Shown: piece after piece, positions 7,057 through 8,202 of the stretch
How positions within the stretch are numbered: position 1 is the stretch's first letter
Layout: every line of letters starts with the position of its first letter
From: Spirochaetaceae bacterium
GTDB taxonomy: Bacteria > Spirochaetota > Spirochaetia > Treponematales > Treponemataceae
DNA: 8,202 nt
Reading direction: 5' to 3'
Assembly: GCA_031285525.1 (NCBI GenBank)
Contig: JAITWB010000168.1
Location: forward strand, 1 to 8,202
Translations under genes and position numbers: made by a program
The notes under the pieces: model-generated
What the model was told of the DNA's origin: nothing
The model's input: the letters and a program-made list of their open reading frames with translations, nothing else
The model's database searches: none

Positions 7057-7398
7057 TTCATCGCATCCCTTCAGGACAGCAAAGGCAGCTGGGTATCTCC
7101 TGATGGAACAGCGCTCTCCTTTACCAGGGATCGCTACTCCGCTTCACGGAATAACAATGATGACAGCGGTATGTACTCGCTGATACAGGCGCACAATACC
7201 CCGACCATACAGTTCCGCTCCCTTCAAGGGGGAACCCTCTTCGAAACAAACTACAGTATCTCCCTTCAGGAAAACAAGAACACCAACAATTCAGTAAAAG
7301 AAATCCTGATGCTGCGTCCGATACGGATGTCCGCCCACGGTATCGAGTCAATCATAGGGGAATCCTTTGTGTTTGAACGGCTGAACAGCGGAAGTTGA
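7057..7398 (+). pseudogene. Severed C-terminal part of the pallilysin-related gene
   Basis: Directly after the TAA at 7054-7056 the same frame runs 113 further codons to a TGA at 7396-7398. It reads as normal protein: FIASLQDSKGSWVSPDGTAL, then RDRYSAS, alternating beta-like segments and FVFERL near the end. No ribosome site or ATG lies near 7057; the first ATG is at 7171, in mid-domain. The full gene would be 527 codons. One substitution (for example GAA or CAA to TAA) explains the break. This is a nonsense pseudogene, a base-calling error or readthrough; if the mutation is real, translation of this part is unlikely. Confidence 0.75.
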
Positions 7399-7402
7399 GT
7401 CT

Positions 7403-8202
7403 TTATAGCTTCGTTATCTGCGTTGCGGTAACGCTGATTCCATTCAGATTTTCCGCAATCTGTCGAACTGCATAGCTATGGGTATCGATTTTCTCTTCTA
7501 TCTCAGGAATTGAGGGACTGTAATACCACGTCCCGCCGGATCGTAAACTGAGGAGTATATTGAAATAGGTCTCGTCATATGCCTCAACCAATGCTGTTTT
7601 ATGCTTTAGATGATAGATAAAATGATTGGTAAAGGCCATATGGGAGACAATCGTCCCCCAATAACCAGGAATATACTCAAATTCCAGCCAATTTCTGCAT
7701 AGAATGGTGTCTGAATATTCTTTTGAAATATATTGATCGATGCCTACAATCCGCTTTCCCCTTTGCAAGCCTTCGGTTACAAAATGAGCGCCTTCACCAC
7801 AGCCTATATCCAATATGGGTTCCGCCAAATCATCAAAATGGTATCCCAAGATGCTTCTTTGCAAATCTGTGGAATATTCTGAACATATTCTTTGTATGTC
7901 ACCCCGCCTATTATCTGCATCAGCTGTTTCATCCAATGCCGCCAACAGCAATTCCCTGTGTTTTGTGACAATACGTTCGATATCATCAGAACCTGTTGCT
8001 GTTTGAGCGCTTTTTTTCAGATCAAAAACAAGTTGTTCATACATTTTTTGTATTGTGAAGTACTGTTTTTCAGAGAATGTCCTGTACTGATTATAGAGGA
8101 CACACTCCCTAAAAAACCAATTATAAATCGAAACAGCATAATCCAATAAGGCTTCTCGGGAATGTATCTGTTTTATAAACCGAATATTATCTGCAATGGT
8201 TT
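7403..8202 (-). CDS. Class I SAM-dependent methyltransferase, N-terminus beyond window
   Basis: The frame is open from the right edge to the TAA at 7403-7405, giving at least 266 codons. A TTG at 8144-8146 could serve as a start, but the reading frame continues upstream with plausible helical sequence (IADNIRFIKQIHSREALL), so the true start is probably outside. A helical N-terminal region precedes the Rossmann-type core. Motif I is PILDIGCGEGAHF (about 7780-7819) and the acidic residue after strand 2 is in RIVGIDQY. The later TIVSHMAFTNHF and LRSGGTWYYSP fit strands 4 and 5 of a small-molecule or protein methyltransferase; there is no NPPY-type motif of DNA amino-methyltransferases. The substrate is unknown. 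Sampled 60-base lines here have 19, 23 and 24 G+C against 29 in a line of the neighbouring gene, suggesting acquired DNA. Its stop lies 4 nt from the converging gene. Confidence 0.85.
   Translation of the reverse strand, partial: TIADNIRFIKQIHSREALLDYAVSIYNWFFRECVLYNQYRTFSEKQYFTIQKMYEQLVFDLKKSAQTATGSDDIERIVTKHRELLLAALDETADADNRRGDIQRICSEYSTDLQRSILGYHFDDLAEPILDIGCGEGAHFVTEGLQRGKRIVGIDQYISKEYSDTILCRNWLEFEYIPGYWGTIVSHMAFTNHFIYHLKHKTALVEAYDETYFNILLSLRSGGTWYYSPSIPEIEEKIDTHSYAVRQIAENLNGISVTATQITKL

Noticed and set aside
7420..7434. Hairpin GCGTT-GCGGT-AACGC as a terminator for the converging genes
   Set aside because: The stem is only 5 bp, lies inside the methyltransferase coding end and has no T-tract on either side.
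8144..8146. TTG as the methyltransferase start
   Set aside because: The frame stays open upstream to the window edge with sensible helical sequence, so the gene most likely begins outside the window.
1..8202. tRNA, rRNA, CRISPR array, insertion sequence or attachment site
   Set aside because: No cloverleaf-like sequence, regularly spaced repeats, transposase motifs or terminal inverted repeats were noticed on either strand.

Overview
The window looks like a chromosomal segment of a spirochete of the Treponema/Spirochaeta type. The main reason is a 707-residue protein that I recognise as the spirochete-specific cytoplasmic filament protein CfpA. Its neighbours match, from memory, the Treponema pallidum order: PPDK gene (TP0746), hypothetical (TP0747), cfpA (TP0748), and on the other side a VWA protein (TP0750) and pallilysin (TP0751). 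No search was run, so the synteny is recalled rather than computed.

Left part, minus strand (positions 4927 down to 1): cfpA has a strong sigma-70-type promoter and a good ribosome-binding site. A 14-bp-stem intrinsic terminator follows it. Next come a 389-residue two-domain protein of unknown function and, 11 nt further on, a pyruvate phosphate dikinase (PPDK)-like protein that runs off the left edge. The PPDK-like protein keeps the phosphohistidine motif of the swivelling domain, but the ATP-binding signatures of the N-terminal half look lost. CfpA and the 389-residue protein both carry Lys/Ala/Ser/Arg-rich, histone-H1-like disordered stretches.

Centre (4928 to 5135): a 208-bp divergent control region. 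It holds the cfpA promoter, two candidate promoters for the rightward operon, two 6+2+6 palindromes, and a larger inverted repeat whose arms flank the rightward -10 box.

Right part, plus strand (5136 to 7398): an exported VWA-domain protein and a pallilysin-related protein form a tight two-gene operon with a 4-nt gap. The second gene has an in-frame TAA after codon 413, yet the same frame continues for 113 protein-like codons to a second stop at 7398. It is therefore probably a recent nonsense pseudogene, a sequencing error, or a readthrough case.

Right edge, minus strand: a class I SAM-dependent methyltransferase, cut at its N-terminus by the window end. It converges on the pallilysin-like gene with only 4 nt between the stop codons and is clearly more AT-rich than the rest, which suggests accessory or acquired DNA.

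Inferred working picture: the left operon combines a filament-forming cytoskeletal protein with two partners that could regulate or modify it. The right operon makes surface or periplasmic proteins that in T. pallidum bind host matrix and clot proteins. No tRNA, rRNA, CRISPR array, insertion sequence or integrase was seen.
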